The notes beneath the pieces were generated by a model. That model was not told the origin of the DNA. It ran no database searches and saw only the letters and a program-made list of their open reading frames with translations. This document shows, one piece after another, positions 8,701 to 16,877 of a DNA stretch of 64,000 bases; the stretch's first letter is position 1; the number at the start of each line of letters is the position of its first letter. Location: NCBI RefSeq assembly GCF_024124905.1, contig NZ_JAMXST010000003.1, positions 372,001-436,000 on the forward strand, read 5' to 3'. Made by a program: the position numbers and the translations under genes. The stretch is from Cellulosimicrobium cellulans. Its GTDB lineage: Bacteria; Actinomycetota; Actinomycetes; Actinomycetales; Cellulomonadaceae.

Positions 8701-11700
8701 GAAGGTGGACCAGCTCCGGCTCGTCGACCCCGCGGACCAGGGCTCGGGCGAGGTGCAGACCGCCGAGGGCACGCACCCCTTCGACACCTTCACCCTCACG
8801 GACATCGACCTCACCCCACCAGCGGGCGCGACGTCGACGACCGTGACCCTGACGGACGCGACCGGCGGGACGGCCACCTTCACGGAGGCGCAGGCCGAGG
8901 CGCTCCCGGCGTCGGAGCTCCTCATCGTCGTGGGCATCGAGGTCGCGTACGACGGGCTGGTCCTGCCCGGCGCGTCCGGGTCCATGGCGCTCACGCTCCA
9001 GCTCCGCGAGACCGACCGGTACACCGGCGAGGCGATCTACGGCGACGACGGCGTGATCGTCGTGGACGAGAACCCGGTGCCCAACGGGTCCGCCGCGACC
9101 ATCACCGACCCCGGCGGCACCGGCGGGGACGTCCGGCTCGCCAACGACGACGCCGACATGCTCCTCCAGACGGCGTCCATCGAGCTCGCCGTGGAGAAGT
9201 CGTTCAGCCCGGCCGCCGTGGTCGAGCCGTTCCACGGTGCGAACCAGTCGGAGACGCCGGTCGTCATGACGCTCACCGGGCAGCCGCTCGGCCCGTCCCG
9301 CGCGGTGGAGATGGTGCTGACCGACGACGAGCCGCGGTTCTGGAACCAGTACGACTTCGTCGGGTTCGACCCGAGCGCCGCTCTCGTGACGCCGATCGAC
9401 CAGGTCCAGGTGGACGCCTTCACGGGGGGTACCTTCACGGGCGACGCGGGCGGCGTCACGGTCACCGGCGGCGGCTGGGAGCTCGGCGAGCCGTCCGGCA
9501 CGTTCGCCCTGCCCGAGGGCGTCGACCCCGAGGACGTGCAGGGCCTGCGGTTCACGTTCACGCGGGCCGACGGCGCGATCTGGGAGAACCCCGCGACGCC
9601 GACGCAGCCGATCCCGATCCAGATCCTGCGTCGCGACGACCTGCGCACGGGCGGCCCGGTGCTGCCCGACCTCGCAGCCAACGCGCCGGCGCCCGGTGAG
9701 GCGTCCCCGGGCGTGGCGAGCAACGACGTGCAGGGCACGGTGACCGGGGCCGACCTCGTCGTCGACCCCGAGACCGGAACCACCGGGCCGGTGAGCGCGG
9801 AGGACGACGCCGAGGCGTCGATGCTCTACCAGCACACGACGAACGGTGTCCGGATCGTCAAGGACTTCGACGGGACGGTGACAGGCGGCACCGAGGCACC
9901 CGACGCGGTCGTGCCGATGCACATCGCGGTGACCAACACCGGCGACCGAGCGATCGTCGACCCGGTCATCGTCGACGACCCGATGCCGAGCGACCCCGAC
10001 GGGCCGCAGCTCCGGCTCGCCGACGGCGTCCCCGAGAACTTCTCCTACGCGCTGGAGGACGGGGCGAGGACGCCGGACGACCCGTCGGGCCCGGCCATGC
10101 CGACGGACCCCGGCGAGGTGACGGTCGACCAGGAGGGCAACCTCGCGGGGCTGACCTTCACGTTCCCCGAGGGCACCGTGCTCGAGGTCGACCAGACGTA
10201 CACGATCACCGTGCTCGTGCAGTTCCGCGTCACGCTCGACGCCGGCGCGGTGGTCCACAACACCGCCGGCGTGACCGGTGACCGCCCGTGGGACGAGTGC
10301 GTGACCCGGCTGAACGAGGAGAACGGCGCGTGCGAGGCCGACTCCGACGTGACCACGATCCCGGGCGCGGCGATCGCGCAGTCGAAGCTCGTCAAGGCGA
10401 CGGACGACGACGAGCTCGACGTCATGGTCGATCCGGCCTACGCCGACCCGGCCTACGCGTGCACGCCCGACGCGTCGGGCTTTTACGCGTACCCCTGCAC
10501 GCCCGTCATCGTGCCCGGGCACGACGAGACCTGGCACATCCGTGTGAACAACGTCGGCAACCTGCCGCTCGACAAGGTCGTGGTCTACGACCGGCTGCCC
10601 ACACCGGGCGACACCGGCTCCTACGCCACCAGCGAGCCGCGCGACTCCGCGTGGTCCCCGCTGCTCACCAAGGAGTCGCCGCCCTCGGTGGTCAACGCGC
10701 CGGCGGGCAGCACGACGACGTTCTACTACACGACCGTCGACGACTACTGCATGGACGACATCGACGACCCGCTGAACGAGCCGCTCTGCCCGACGGACGA
10801 CCCGACGACCGGCTGGGTCGAGCTCACCGCGGACACGAGCGAGGACACGTACGCGCGGATCACGGCGATCAAGGCCGTGGTCGAGATGGACCCCGACAAC
10901 CTCTTCCGACCCGGGCAGTTCCTCGCCGTCGAGGGGACGACGACCACGCCGCCCGAGGCCCCCGAGGCCGGGGACCGGTCGATCGCGTGGAACTCCGCCG
11001 GCGCGTCCGGCGTCGGGATCGCCCAGAACGGGACGGAGTTCAACATGCTGCCCACCGAGGGCACCAAGGTCGGCGTCGCGACGGCGTCGGGCCCGCTCGC
11101 GGTGAACAAGGTCGTCACGGGCGAGGGCGCCGAGAACGCGCCCGACTCGTTCGTGCTGAACGTGCAGTGCACGTCGGCGGTCGGGAGCTGGGTGGAGACG
11201 GTGCTCGATCCCATCCCCGTCACGGTCGTGCCGGGAACCCCGACCGTCGTGCCCAACCTGCCGTACGGGGCCGAGTGCACCATCACGGAGGACGGGACGA
11301 ACGGGCAGACCGAGCTGATCGTGGACACGGTGACGATCGACAGCGAGGACCCCGAGAACCCGACGACGATCACGGCGACCAACCGGTACGACCTGTCGAG
11401 CATCGAGATCTCCAAGGAGGTCGTCACCGACGCGGTGGACCAGGAAGGGAACCCGGTGCCGTTCGGCCCGTTCGCGGTCGACGTCGCGTGCACGTTCCTC
11501 GGCGAGGACGTCTACGCCGAGGGCTACGACGCCGAGAACCCGATGACCGGCCTCCCGATCGAGGACGGCCAGACGATCGAGCTCACGGACCTGCCGGTCG
11601 GCTCGGTCTGCACCGTCACCGAGTCGGGCACGGGCAACGCGTCGTCGGTGACGATCACCGTGGACCAGGGCCTGCCGGGCCACCCCGTGACGACCGACGG

Positions 11701-13717
11701 CCCGACGACGGACGTCACGCTCACCCCCGACGTGCTCGGGCAGAGCACGAACGACGTCACGCTGACCAACACGTACGACGTCGGGGCGATCGGGCTGCAG
11801 AAGGTCGTCGAGGGCGCCGGCGGCCCCGCGTACGGGAGTGGACCGTTCACCGTCACCGTCGTCTGCACGTACGACGACGACGGTGACGGCCCGCTCGCGC
11901 CGCGCACCGTCTACGACAGCCAGGTCGTGCTCGGTGGCGCCGGTCCGCTCACCGCACAGATCGCGAACCTGCCGACGGGCGCCGTGTGCGCGATCGAGGA
12001 GATCGACGACGGCGGGGCCACCGGCTCCGTCGTCGTCCCCGACACGGTCACGGTCGGCAGCGGTGACGTCGCGAACGTCGTCATCACCAACACGTTCGAC
12101 GTCGGGACCGTCCAGGTGGACAAGGAGCTCGACGGACTCGGGGCGCTCTACGGGCCCGGGCCGTTCGAGGTCACGCTGGCCTGCACCTACGGGGTGGACT
12201 CGGAGGGCGATCCCGTCACCATCGTCGTCCCCGGCGGTGCCGCGCGGACCTTCGTGCCCGGCCAGCCGGCCGTGTACGAGGACCTGCCCGTCGGGTCCGA
12301 GTGCGTGCTCACCGAGACGGACGACTTCGGTGCCACCCACGTGACGATGAGCGTGGACGGCGGCGAGCCCGTGGACGGCACGTCCGTGGACGTCGTCGTG
12401 CCGCCTGCCGCCGAGGACGGGTCACCGACCACCACGACCGTCACGGTGACCAACGTGTTCGACACCGCCCCGCTCCTCGTGGAGAAGGTCGTGGACGGCG
12501 ACGCCGCGGGCTTCGCGCCGTCGATGCCGGACATCCCGCCGCTGCCCGAGCTGCCCGACGAGCCGGTCACGCCCGAGGAGCTCGCCGCCCTCATCGCGCA
12601 GCTCGAGGACTTCTACGCGCAGTTCCCGCTCGAGGGCATCCCGTACCGGGCGTCCGTCTCCTGCACGTTCCAGGGCGCCGAGGTCCCGGTCCCGGGAGGC
12701 CCCGTGCGGCCGTTCGGACCGGGCCTGCCGGGCGTCTACTTCGGCCTCCCCGTCGGTGCGGTGTGCACCGTCACCGAGACCGAGACCGGCGGGGCGACGG
12801 CGGTCACGGTCGAGCCGAACCCGGTCCAGGTCGAGGAGCGCGTGCTCCCCGGCCCCGCGCAGGTGGTCACCGTGACCAACACCTACGACGCCGGGTCGAT
12901 TGAGGTCACCAAGGTCGTCGACGGCGACGGCGCCGAGGCGTTCGGTGCCGGGCCGTTCACCGTGAGCGCGGCCTGCACGTTCCTGGGTGAGGCCATCGAG
13001 GTGCCCGGCGGTGCCGAGCGCACGATCTCCGGGGGCGAGGTCGCCGTCTACGACGGCCTGCCCGTCGGCGCGGAGTGCGTCGTCACGGAGACGGCGAGCG
13101 GCGGCGCCGCCTCGACCACGATCTCCGCGACGGTCGAGGGCGGCGAGCCCGGGGCCGCCACCATCGGTCCGGACCCCGCCCAGGTGATGGTGACGAACAC
13201 GTTCGACGTCGGCCAGGTCGTCGTCACCAAGGCCCTCGCCGGGCCGGGCGCGTCACAGCACCGGGGCGACGAGTTCGTCGTCTCGCTCGCGTGCACGTGG
13301 GACGTCGACGGCGTCGAGACGGACGTCGTGATCCCGGGCGGCGCCGAGCGCACGCTCTCGGCCGACGACGACTGGACCGCCGTCTACGCGCTGGTCCCCC
13401 AGGGGGCCGAGTGCACGCTCGCGGAGACCGACGCGGGCGACGCCGAGGCCGTGACGCTCGCCGTCGCGGGGACCGACGTGACGGTCGACCCCGACGACGC
13501 GACGCCGACGTCGGACGCGTTCACCGTCCCGACGGGCGACGCCGCCGAGGTCGACGCGACCGTGACCAACGCGTTCCGTGCCACCGGCGGGGGCAGCCTC
13601 CCGCCGACCGGCGCGAGCGTCGGTGCGGCCGCGGTGCTCGCGATCCTGCTCACGGGGACCGGCGCGCTGCTGGCCGACGCCCGGCGGCGCGGAACCCGGA
13701 CCGTGGGCCGCGTCTGA
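5768..13717 (+). CDS. giant LPPTG-anchored surface protein with DUF11-like and DUF5979 repeats
   Basis: At 2649 aa this is the largest protein in the window. It has a basic N-region and hydrophobic signal peptide (about residues 1-48, likely cut after AAAA), then a long run of beta-rich DUF11-like modules (about 50-1770) with recurring K-x-FSP and VTNTGD-type signatures. Seven DUF5979-like modules follow (about 1777-2600), each with a (V/E)x(K)xV start, a conserved Cys pair and a VTNTFDVG-type linker. The C-terminus has LPPTG (residues 2611-2615), a hydrophobic helix and a basic tail, the hallmark of sortase anchoring. The ATG at 5768 has GAGGGGCGAGG just upstream; one at 5741 is less likely. 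Adhesin, pilin-like stalk or matrix role is inferred. No sortase gene lies in the window. Confidence 0.88.
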   Translation: MANGRTASSTTRGGRARAARRTRRLRRTWASLGSLLLALPLVLVPTVPAAAATWGIQKTELSTGPYAPGQQVQWAVSISCSDPNNTPCTPTTMTDPLPDGLELVSASIQSGGGATNPNLVADPDADTVTYTADSVPNGGQVQILVTAQVSEDIPYAANGVPITNTATVVSDNATQNQASDDITPVVPLVLASTTTKTIEPEGALAAPGTPATMTIGSTNESNDPVDTLVVQDPVDPTATPNPFTYLEYVSTGDVTMPPNATQVTEEYWDGDSWEPLDDSVDPAAVQGVRYTFSGDIQPGATASIPVNVQQSAAVEDLTDPTTITNDTSSFVTHPEGQSDPTTASDTYVVTPPNNSVTASKSFSPATVSAGDPTTVTLGATNTGTPVTSLTITEPAPGTPSPFEGADPITFTGWGTDGAGAGVQWPADADAASVTFTCADGTTTDPIPATAPNTLPDPPGGCEVVGFSIEYTGNIVTGATATVPFTADTDPDQEADDVTHPNQVQADVPSADPATADASLLTLVDRLATQTTKNISPSTIPAVPGQGVIVQLPTQLLPFGPEGSTTNADQVVVQDPTDPTNPDAFWDHFTATAVRSTDVPAGSTLTVNYWDGDSWEPAPGCGPYTGPDTVSCDLPDGAQGVQFVYDSTGDGFPPGTQFQPNFAAEFTGPEGLDDPVENCGASSASSGTVDETPLAAGCDTVDPYPVDGNGPGDFLAKDFLGGDPPSVLARSDDEVTAQITWSTGGFTGVDPLVISDIQNPESTPIADSFYDAFDLVSVDPIDGALDPLLRYDQIESVELFIDGAWVPASGDPCPQACDGTFPGYTLTADEQESATSVRLTYTESPSRSATPADPTAPAAGDGVARSTQADGRHLNLTFQTRDYRRSDDSPVLGSTHGTIYNLPDDPGMVRDTAEGTATFDGDEYTDADFDDVLIIDQPLNVTVTKDWTGGPISVPPPATPAEFYPTTTVTVTGTNASAAKVDQLRLVDPADQGSGEVQTAEGTHPFDTFTLTDIDLTPPAGATSTTVTLTDATGGTATFTEAQAEALPASELLIVVGIEVAYDGLVLPGASGSMALTLQLRETDRYTGEAIYGDDGVIVVDENPVPNGSAATITDPGGTGGDVRLANDDADMLLQTASIELAVEKSFSPAAVVEPFHGANQSETPVVMTLTGQPLGPSRAVEMVLTDDEPRFWNQYDFVGFDPSAALVTPIDQVQVDAFTGGTFTGDAGGVTVTGGGWELGEPSGTFALPEGVDPEDVQGLRFTFTRADGAIWENPATPTQPIPIQILRRDDLRTGGPVLPDLAANAPAPGEASPGVASNDVQGTVTGADLVVDPETGTTGPVSAEDDAEASMLYQHTTNGVRIVKDFDGTVTGGTEAPDAVVPMHIAVTNTGDRAIVDPVIVDDPMPSDPDGPQLRLADGVPENFSYALEDGARTPDDPSGPAMPTDPGEVTVDQEGNLAGLTFTFPEGTVLEVDQTYTITVLVQFRVTLDAGAVVHNTAGVTGDRPWDECVTRLNEENGACEADSDVTTIPGAAIAQSKLVKATDDDELDVMVDPAYADPAYACTPDASGFYAYPCTPVIVPGHDETWHIRVNNVGNLPLDKVVVYDRLPTPGDTGSYATSEPRDSAWSPLLTKESPPSVVNAPAGSTTTFYYTTVDDYCMDDIDDPLNEPLCPTDDPTTGWVELTADTSEDTYARITAIKAVVEMDPDNLFRPGQFLAVEGTTTTPPEAPEAGDRSIAWNSAGASGVGIAQNGTEFNMLPTEGTKVGVATASGPLAVNKVVTGEGAENAPDSFVLNVQCTSAVGSWVETVLDPIPVTVVPGTPTVVPNLPYGAECTITEDGTNGQTELIVDTVTIDSEDPENPTTITATNRYDLSSIEISKEVVTDAVDQEGNPVPFGPFAVDVACTFLGEDVYAEGYDAENPMTGLPIEDGQTIELTDLPVGSVCTVTESGTGNASSVTITVDQGLPGHPVTTDGPTTDVTLTPDVLGQSTNDVTLTNTYDVGAIGLQKVVEGAGGPAYGSGPFTVTVVCTYDDDGDGPLAPRTVYDSQVVLGGAGPLTAQIANLPTGAVCAIEEIDDGGATGSVVVPDTVTVGSGDVANVVITNTFDVGTVQVDKELDGLGALYGPGPFEVTLACTYGVDSEGDPVTIVVPGGAARTFVPGQPAVYEDLPVGSECVLTETDDFGATHVTMSVDGGEPVDGTSVDVVVPPAAEDGSPTTTTVTVTNVFDTAPLLVEKVVDGDAAGFAPSMPDIPPLPELPDEPVTPEELAALIAQLEDFYAQFPLEGIPYRASVSCTFQGAEVPVPGGPVRPFGPGLPGVYFGLPVGAVCTVTETETGGATAVTVEPNPVQVEERVLPGPAQVVTVTNTYDAGSIEVTKVVDGDGAEAFGAGPFTVSAACTFLGEAIEVPGGAERTISGGEVAVYDGLPVGAECVVTETASGGAASTTISATVEGGEPGAATIGPDPAQVMVTNTFDVGQVVVTKALAGPGASQHRGDEFVVSLACTWDVDGVETDVVIPGGAERTLSADDDWTAVYALVPQGAECTLAETDAGDAEAVTLAVAGTDVTVDPDDATPTSDAFTVPTGDAAEVDATVTNAFRATGGGSLPPTGASVGAAAVLAILLTGTGALLADARRRGTRTVGRV
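11095..13570 (+). repeat. seven DUF5979-type repeats in the surface protein
   Basis: Repeat units begin near 11100, 11400, 11785, 12100, 12475, 12895 and 13205. Each carries a first Cys in an AC(T/S)F-like strand and a second Cys in PxGAxC(T/V), followed by VTNT(F/Y)D. Paired cysteines could form intradomain disulfides in the extracellular stalk. The fifth unit has an extra Pro/Glu-rich insert of about 50 residues (near 12520-12640). Confidence 0.75.
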
Positions 13718-13722
13718 CACGC

Positions 13723-13766
13723 CCCCTGGTCAGGCCGCGCCAGCGGTTGCGGAACCTGACCAGGGG
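13723..13766 (+). terminator. hairpin terminator after the surface protein
   Basis: CCCCTGGTCAGG (13723-13734) and CCTGACCAGGGG (13755-13766) form a perfect 12-bp stem with a 20-nt loop. It begins 6 nt after the stop codon and ends 15 nt before the next start, so it could also affect the next gene as an attenuator-like structure. Confidence 0.65.
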
Positions 13767-13781
13767 CGGGACCGTTACCGC

Positions 13782-14201
13782 ATGATCCGCTTCCTGCTGA
13801 GCTTCGCGATCAACGTGGTCCTCGCCGCCGTGGGCCTCCTCGTCGCCTCGAGCCTGTTCGACGGCGTCACCGTGCACGCCTCGGGCTTCGTCGTCGCGGT
13901 GCTGATCTTCGCGGTGGCCCAGGCGATCCTCGCGCCGTTCGTGTTCAACGTGGCGCGCAAGTACGCGTCGGCGATCCTGGGCGGGATCGGCCTCGTGTCG
14001 ACGTTCCTCGCCCTGTGGGTCGCGACGCTCGTCGGGGACGGCCTGGAGATCTCGGGCGCGTCCACGTGGATCGGCGTGACGGTCGTCGTCTGGCTGATCG
14101 GCGCGCTCGGCGGCTGGTTCCTCGGGTGGCTCGTCCTCACGCGCTGGTGGGACCGTCGCCAGGAGCAGAAGCGGATCCGCGCGGCGACGAGCAAGGGCTG
14201 A
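13782..14201 (+). CDS. phage-holin-like (holin_4/Mycobact_4TM type) membrane protein
   Basis: This 139-aa protein has four predicted membrane helices (about residues 3-24, 32-55, 66-84 and 95-117) and a short basic C-tail with WWDRRQEQKR. It resembles the small four-helix proteins annotated as phage holin family or Mycobacterial 4TM in actinobacterial chromosomes, where they are not phage genes. The ATG at 13782 has only a GGGGCGGG stretch (13763-13770) upstream, inside and just past the terminator stem. No partner is obvious, and a hairpin isolates the gene on each side. A role in membrane integrity is inferred from family habit only. Confidence 0.72.
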   Translation: MIRFLLSFAINVVLAAVGLLVASSLFDGVTVHASGFVVAVLIFAVAQAILAPFVFNVARKYASAILGGIGLVSTFLALWVATLVGDGLEISGASTWIGVTVVVWLIGALGGWFLGWLVLTRWWDRRQEQKRIRAATSKG

Positions 14202-14202
14202 C

Positions 14203-14236
14203 GACGACGGCGCCGCCCGAGGGCGGCGCCGTCGTC
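14203..14236. terminator. bidirectional terminator between convergent genes
   Basis: Perfect 16-bp inverted repeat (14203-14218 with 14221-14236) lying between the stop codons of the holin-like gene (+) and the PAS-ANTAR gene (-), so it can serve both. Confidence 0.75.
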
Positions 14237-14243
14237 CGTGCCG

Positions 14244-14864
14244 TCAGTGCAGGAGCGCGGCGACGCCGTCCGTGCCGCCCTGCGCGCCCTCGTGCACGAC
14301 GAGCCGGGCGAGCTCGCGCAGCGGGACGTTGCGGTCGTTGGACGCGCGCCGGAGGCGGGCGAACGCCTCGTCCGGGTGCACGCCGTACGCGAGCGTCACG
14401 ATGCCCTTGGCCTGCTCGATCGCACCCCGTGTCTCCGCGGCGGCGGCGATGTCGTGCCGGGCGCGCTCCTGGGCCGCGTCCGTGACGGTCCGCGTCACGT
14501 CCACGAAGTAGCCGACGAGCTCGGTCACCTCGCCGGTCGCGCGGTCGCGCCGGCCCTGGCCGACCACGACGAGGAAGCGCTCGCCGCCGTGGGCGTCCAT
14601 GATCCGGTGCACGCTCGAGAACGGCTCGCCGGTGAGCCGTGCCTCGTCGAGGACCTGCCGGACCCGCTCGCGGTCGTCCGGGTGCTTGTGGGCGAGGACG
14701 AGGGCCGTCGTCGGCACGACGTCGCCCGGCTCGAAGCCGTGGAGGCGGTACGTCTCGGGCGACCACCACCAGCCGCCGGTGCGCAGGTCGAGGCGGTACT
14801 GCCCGATCTGCTGGTGCGTGCCTCGGGCGAGGGCTTGCTCGATGGCATGGTCGTCTACGGACAT
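14244..14864 (-). CDS. PAS-ANTAR domain regulator
   Basis: A 206-aa protein with an N-terminal PAS fold (about residues 18-125, with WWWSPETYRLHGFEPGD and an HPDDRE loop) and a C-terminal ANTAR domain (about 140-195, with A-IEQAKG and a basic, helix-rich end). ANTAR proteins bind paired hexaloop hairpins in nascent RNA and prevent transcription termination. PAS input suggests redox, ligand or light sensing, though no cofactor Cys or His is evident. GGAGG lies 7 nt before the ATG. It follows the MBL-sulfatase operon on the same strand but is separated from it by a 21-bp hairpin. Whether it controls neighbouring hairpin-rich genes is untested. Confidence 0.88.
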   Translation of the reverse strand: MSVDDHAIEQALARGTHQQIGQYRLDLRTGGWWWSPETYRLHGFEPGDVVPTTALVLAHKHPDDRERVRQVLDEARLTGEPFSSVHRIMDAHGGERFLVVVGQGRRDRATGEVTELVGYFVDVTRTVTDAAQERARHDIAAAAETRGAIEQAKGIVTLAYGVHPDEAFARLRRASNDRNVPLRELARLVVHEGAQGGTDGVAALLH

Positions 14865-14935
14865 GCTGGCCTCCGGGTCTCCGGTGGATGAGGAGCCAGG
14901 TCCAGACTCGACCCCCCGAGCCTACTCCGGTTCTC

Positions 14936-14984
14936 CCGTGGCTGTCGTCGGCGGGCGGTCGGTGCCCGCCGACGACAGCCACGG
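14936..14984 (-). terminator. strong hairpin downstream of the MBL-sulfatase operon
   Basis: A perfect 21-bp inverted repeat (14936-14956 with 14964-14984) and 7-nt loop, 10 nt beyond the stop of the 600-aa MBL sulfatase. It separates that operon from the ANTAR gene. Confidence 0.75.
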
Positions 14985-14993
14985 CCCCGCGGG

Positions 14994-16796
14994 CTACCGT
15001 GCGAGCAACCGGACGGGCTCGGTCGGGAGGGGGTCGAAGAAGCCCAGGAACCGGCGCACGACCGCGGCGTCCGTGACGTCGGCCGCCCGGGCGAGGACGT
15101 CGTCGACGGCCGTGATGTCCCTGCTCAGCGCACGGACCGCGGCGGCGTCGATGGTGACGGTCGCGTCGACGTCGCCGGGCGGGACGTCGTGCACGACCGC
15201 GACGCCGCGGCGGACCTGCACGGCGACGGACCTCCCGGTGTCGGGGAAGTCCCAGGCGACGGTGAGGTCGACGTCCGCCGACTTCTCCGGGTCGAGCCGG
15301 ACGCGGAGACCGGCGACGATCTTCTCGGCCGGGATGGCGTTGAGGACGTCGGGGGGCTGGAACTCGTACACCTGGGAGTAGTCGATCGTGTCGTCGAGCT
15401 CGTTCGCCCCGCCGATGGCCATGGTCCGCCAGTAGATGTTCTTCTGGAGGTAGCCCCACCGGCGGAGCGACTCCGCCTTGGCGTGGCGCGCCGTCGTGTC
15501 GCCGGGGTCCGCCCGCACGAGATGGGTGAGCAGCTCCGCCGCCCAGCCGTAGTCCTCCGCCTCGTGCGCGACCCGGGCCTTGTCGAGGACCGCGTCACGA
15601 CCGCCGAGCGCCTCGACGTAGCGGCGGGCGCGGTCCGCGTGCAGCGGCGCCGCGAGCTCGGTCGCGTCGCCGGAGAACCACCCGAGGGTGCCGTCGTAGA
15701 TCGCCCGGACACAGTGCTCCGGGGTGCCGTAGTACGGCTGGAGCCAGGGGTCGTCGCGGAGGTGGTCCGGCAGGCGGTGCGCGACGAGCTCCACGAGCTC
15801 GGGCCCGGTCGCGCCCTTGTTGATGTGCCGGATCGACTGGTCGTGGAGGAACTGGATGGCGTCCCGGTAGTTCGTGATGCGCTCGACGATGAAGTCGTTG
15901 CCGACCCAGGGCCGCATGTGCGAGCCGGAGTACGTCTCGGCCCCGCGGGCGTACGACAGCAGGGCGTCGACCCCCTCGCGCCACGCCTCGACGTCGCGGT
16001 AGGCGGTGCCGCGCAGCGTGTAGAGGTTGGGGAACGTCTCGCCCTGCACCGTCTCGGAGCCGTGCACGTGCTTGAGCTCGGGGAGCCACAGGTCGATCTC
16101 GTCCTGCGCGTCCCCGTAGGCGTGGAACGCGACGATCCGCACGCCGGCGATCTCGAGCTCCGCGACGTCGCCGACGGTCCGGGTGGGCATGTGGGTGCTC
16201 ATAGGCCCCCGCGCGGCGACGGGCCCGAGCCCGGCCTGGACGACGCCGTCGGGGCCGAACCCCGCGAAGGGGACCAGGCTGGTCCGTGCGGTGAGGATCG
16301 GCCCGACGAGGCCGGCGTCGTTGACGAGCCACTGCTCGAACGTCTCGTGCGCGACGATCTCGACGGCACCCGACTCGACGTCCTCGGCGGTCACGCCGAG
16401 ACCGTTCAGGGCGTAGCAGTGGTCGGGGTGGCGATGGGTGAAGATCACGGCCTTGATGGGCAGGTCGGAGAACCGGCGGAGGTCGGCGAGCAGCTCGGCG
16501 GACGAGATGTCGGACTCGCCGGGATCGACGATCACGACACCGTCGTCGCCGACGATCATCGTGGTGGAGCACAGCTGGTACCCGTGGGCCACGTACACCC
16601 GTCCCTCGACGGGCTCGTAGATCCGCTTGGGCATCTGGCGGGCCCACGCGGTCTGCTCGGGGTGGACGGTGTCCGCGGCGTCGGTCACCGAGATGCTCGG
16701 GCCCGCCTCGTGCACCACCGGCGCCAGGTGGTCCCCGAAGGAGTCGAAGTACGCCTCCCAGTCGTCGACCGTGCGCAGCTCGTCGACCGTGCTCAT
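14994..16796 (-). CDS. MBL-fold alkylsulfatase-like hydrolase (divergent third paralogue)
   Basis: This 600-aa protein shares the alkylsulfatase layout but is clearly diverged from the tandem pair. The MBL domain carries THRHPDH (H121, H123, D125, H126) instead of THxHxDHFGG, and a second-metal-type SGSHMRPWVGN replaces ASHHWPTWGNE. A dimerisation region with INKGATGPEL and TLGWFSGD, and an SCP2-like tail from about residue 480, are kept. Loss of the FGG and HH signatures suggests a different substrate, possibly a secondary alkyl sulfate or another ester. It is last in a leftward operon SulP, SfLAP/GAP, MBL hydrolase; the gap from the GAP gene is 81 nt. The ATG is preceded by GGAGG. Confidence 0.85.
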   Translation of the reverse strand: MSTVDELRTVDDWEAYFDSFGDHLAPVVHEAGPSISVTDAADTVHPEQTAWARQMPKRIYEPVEGRVYVAHGYQLCSTTMIVGDDGVVIVDPGESDISSAELLADLRRFSDLPIKAVIFTHRHPDHCYALNGLGVTAEDVESGAVEIVAHETFEQWLVNDAGLVGPILTARTSLVPFAGFGPDGVVQAGLGPVAARGPMSTHMPTRTVGDVAELEIAGVRIVAFHAYGDAQDEIDLWLPELKHVHGSETVQGETFPNLYTLRGTAYRDVEAWREGVDALLSYARGAETYSGSHMRPWVGNDFIVERITNYRDAIQFLHDQSIRHINKGATGPELVELVAHRLPDHLRDDPWLQPYYGTPEHCVRAIYDGTLGWFSGDATELAAPLHADRARRYVEALGGRDAVLDKARVAHEAEDYGWAAELLTHLVRADPGDTTARHAKAESLRRWGYLQKNIYWRTMAIGGANELDDTIDYSQVYEFQPPDVLNAIPAEKIVAGLRVRLDPEKSADVDLTVAWDFPDTGRSVAVQVRRGVAVVHDVPPGDVDATVTIDAAAVRALSRDITAVDDVLARAADVTDAAVVRRFLGFFDPLPTEPVRLLAR

Positions 16797-16823
16797 GCAC
16801 AGACCTCCGTCGTCCGTCCGTCA

Positions 16824-16848
16824 GCGGGCAGGACCATGCTCTGCCCGC
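16824..16848 (-). terminator. weak hairpin between the GAP-family and MBL genes
   Basis: GCGGGCAG (16824-16831) and CTGCCCGC (16841-16848) form an 8-bp stem with a 9-nt loop in the 81-nt gap. It may partly uncouple the MBL gene from the SulP-GAP pair. Confidence 0.35.
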
Positions 16849-16877
16849 GGGTGGAATCCGCAACCGCAACGTGCGCG

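Noticed and set aside
5708-12340. 2210-aa minus-strand open frame under the surface protein
   Set aside because: It mirrors the repeat structure of the plus-strand gene, which has a signal peptide, repeats and LPPTG. It has no family and is a shadow.
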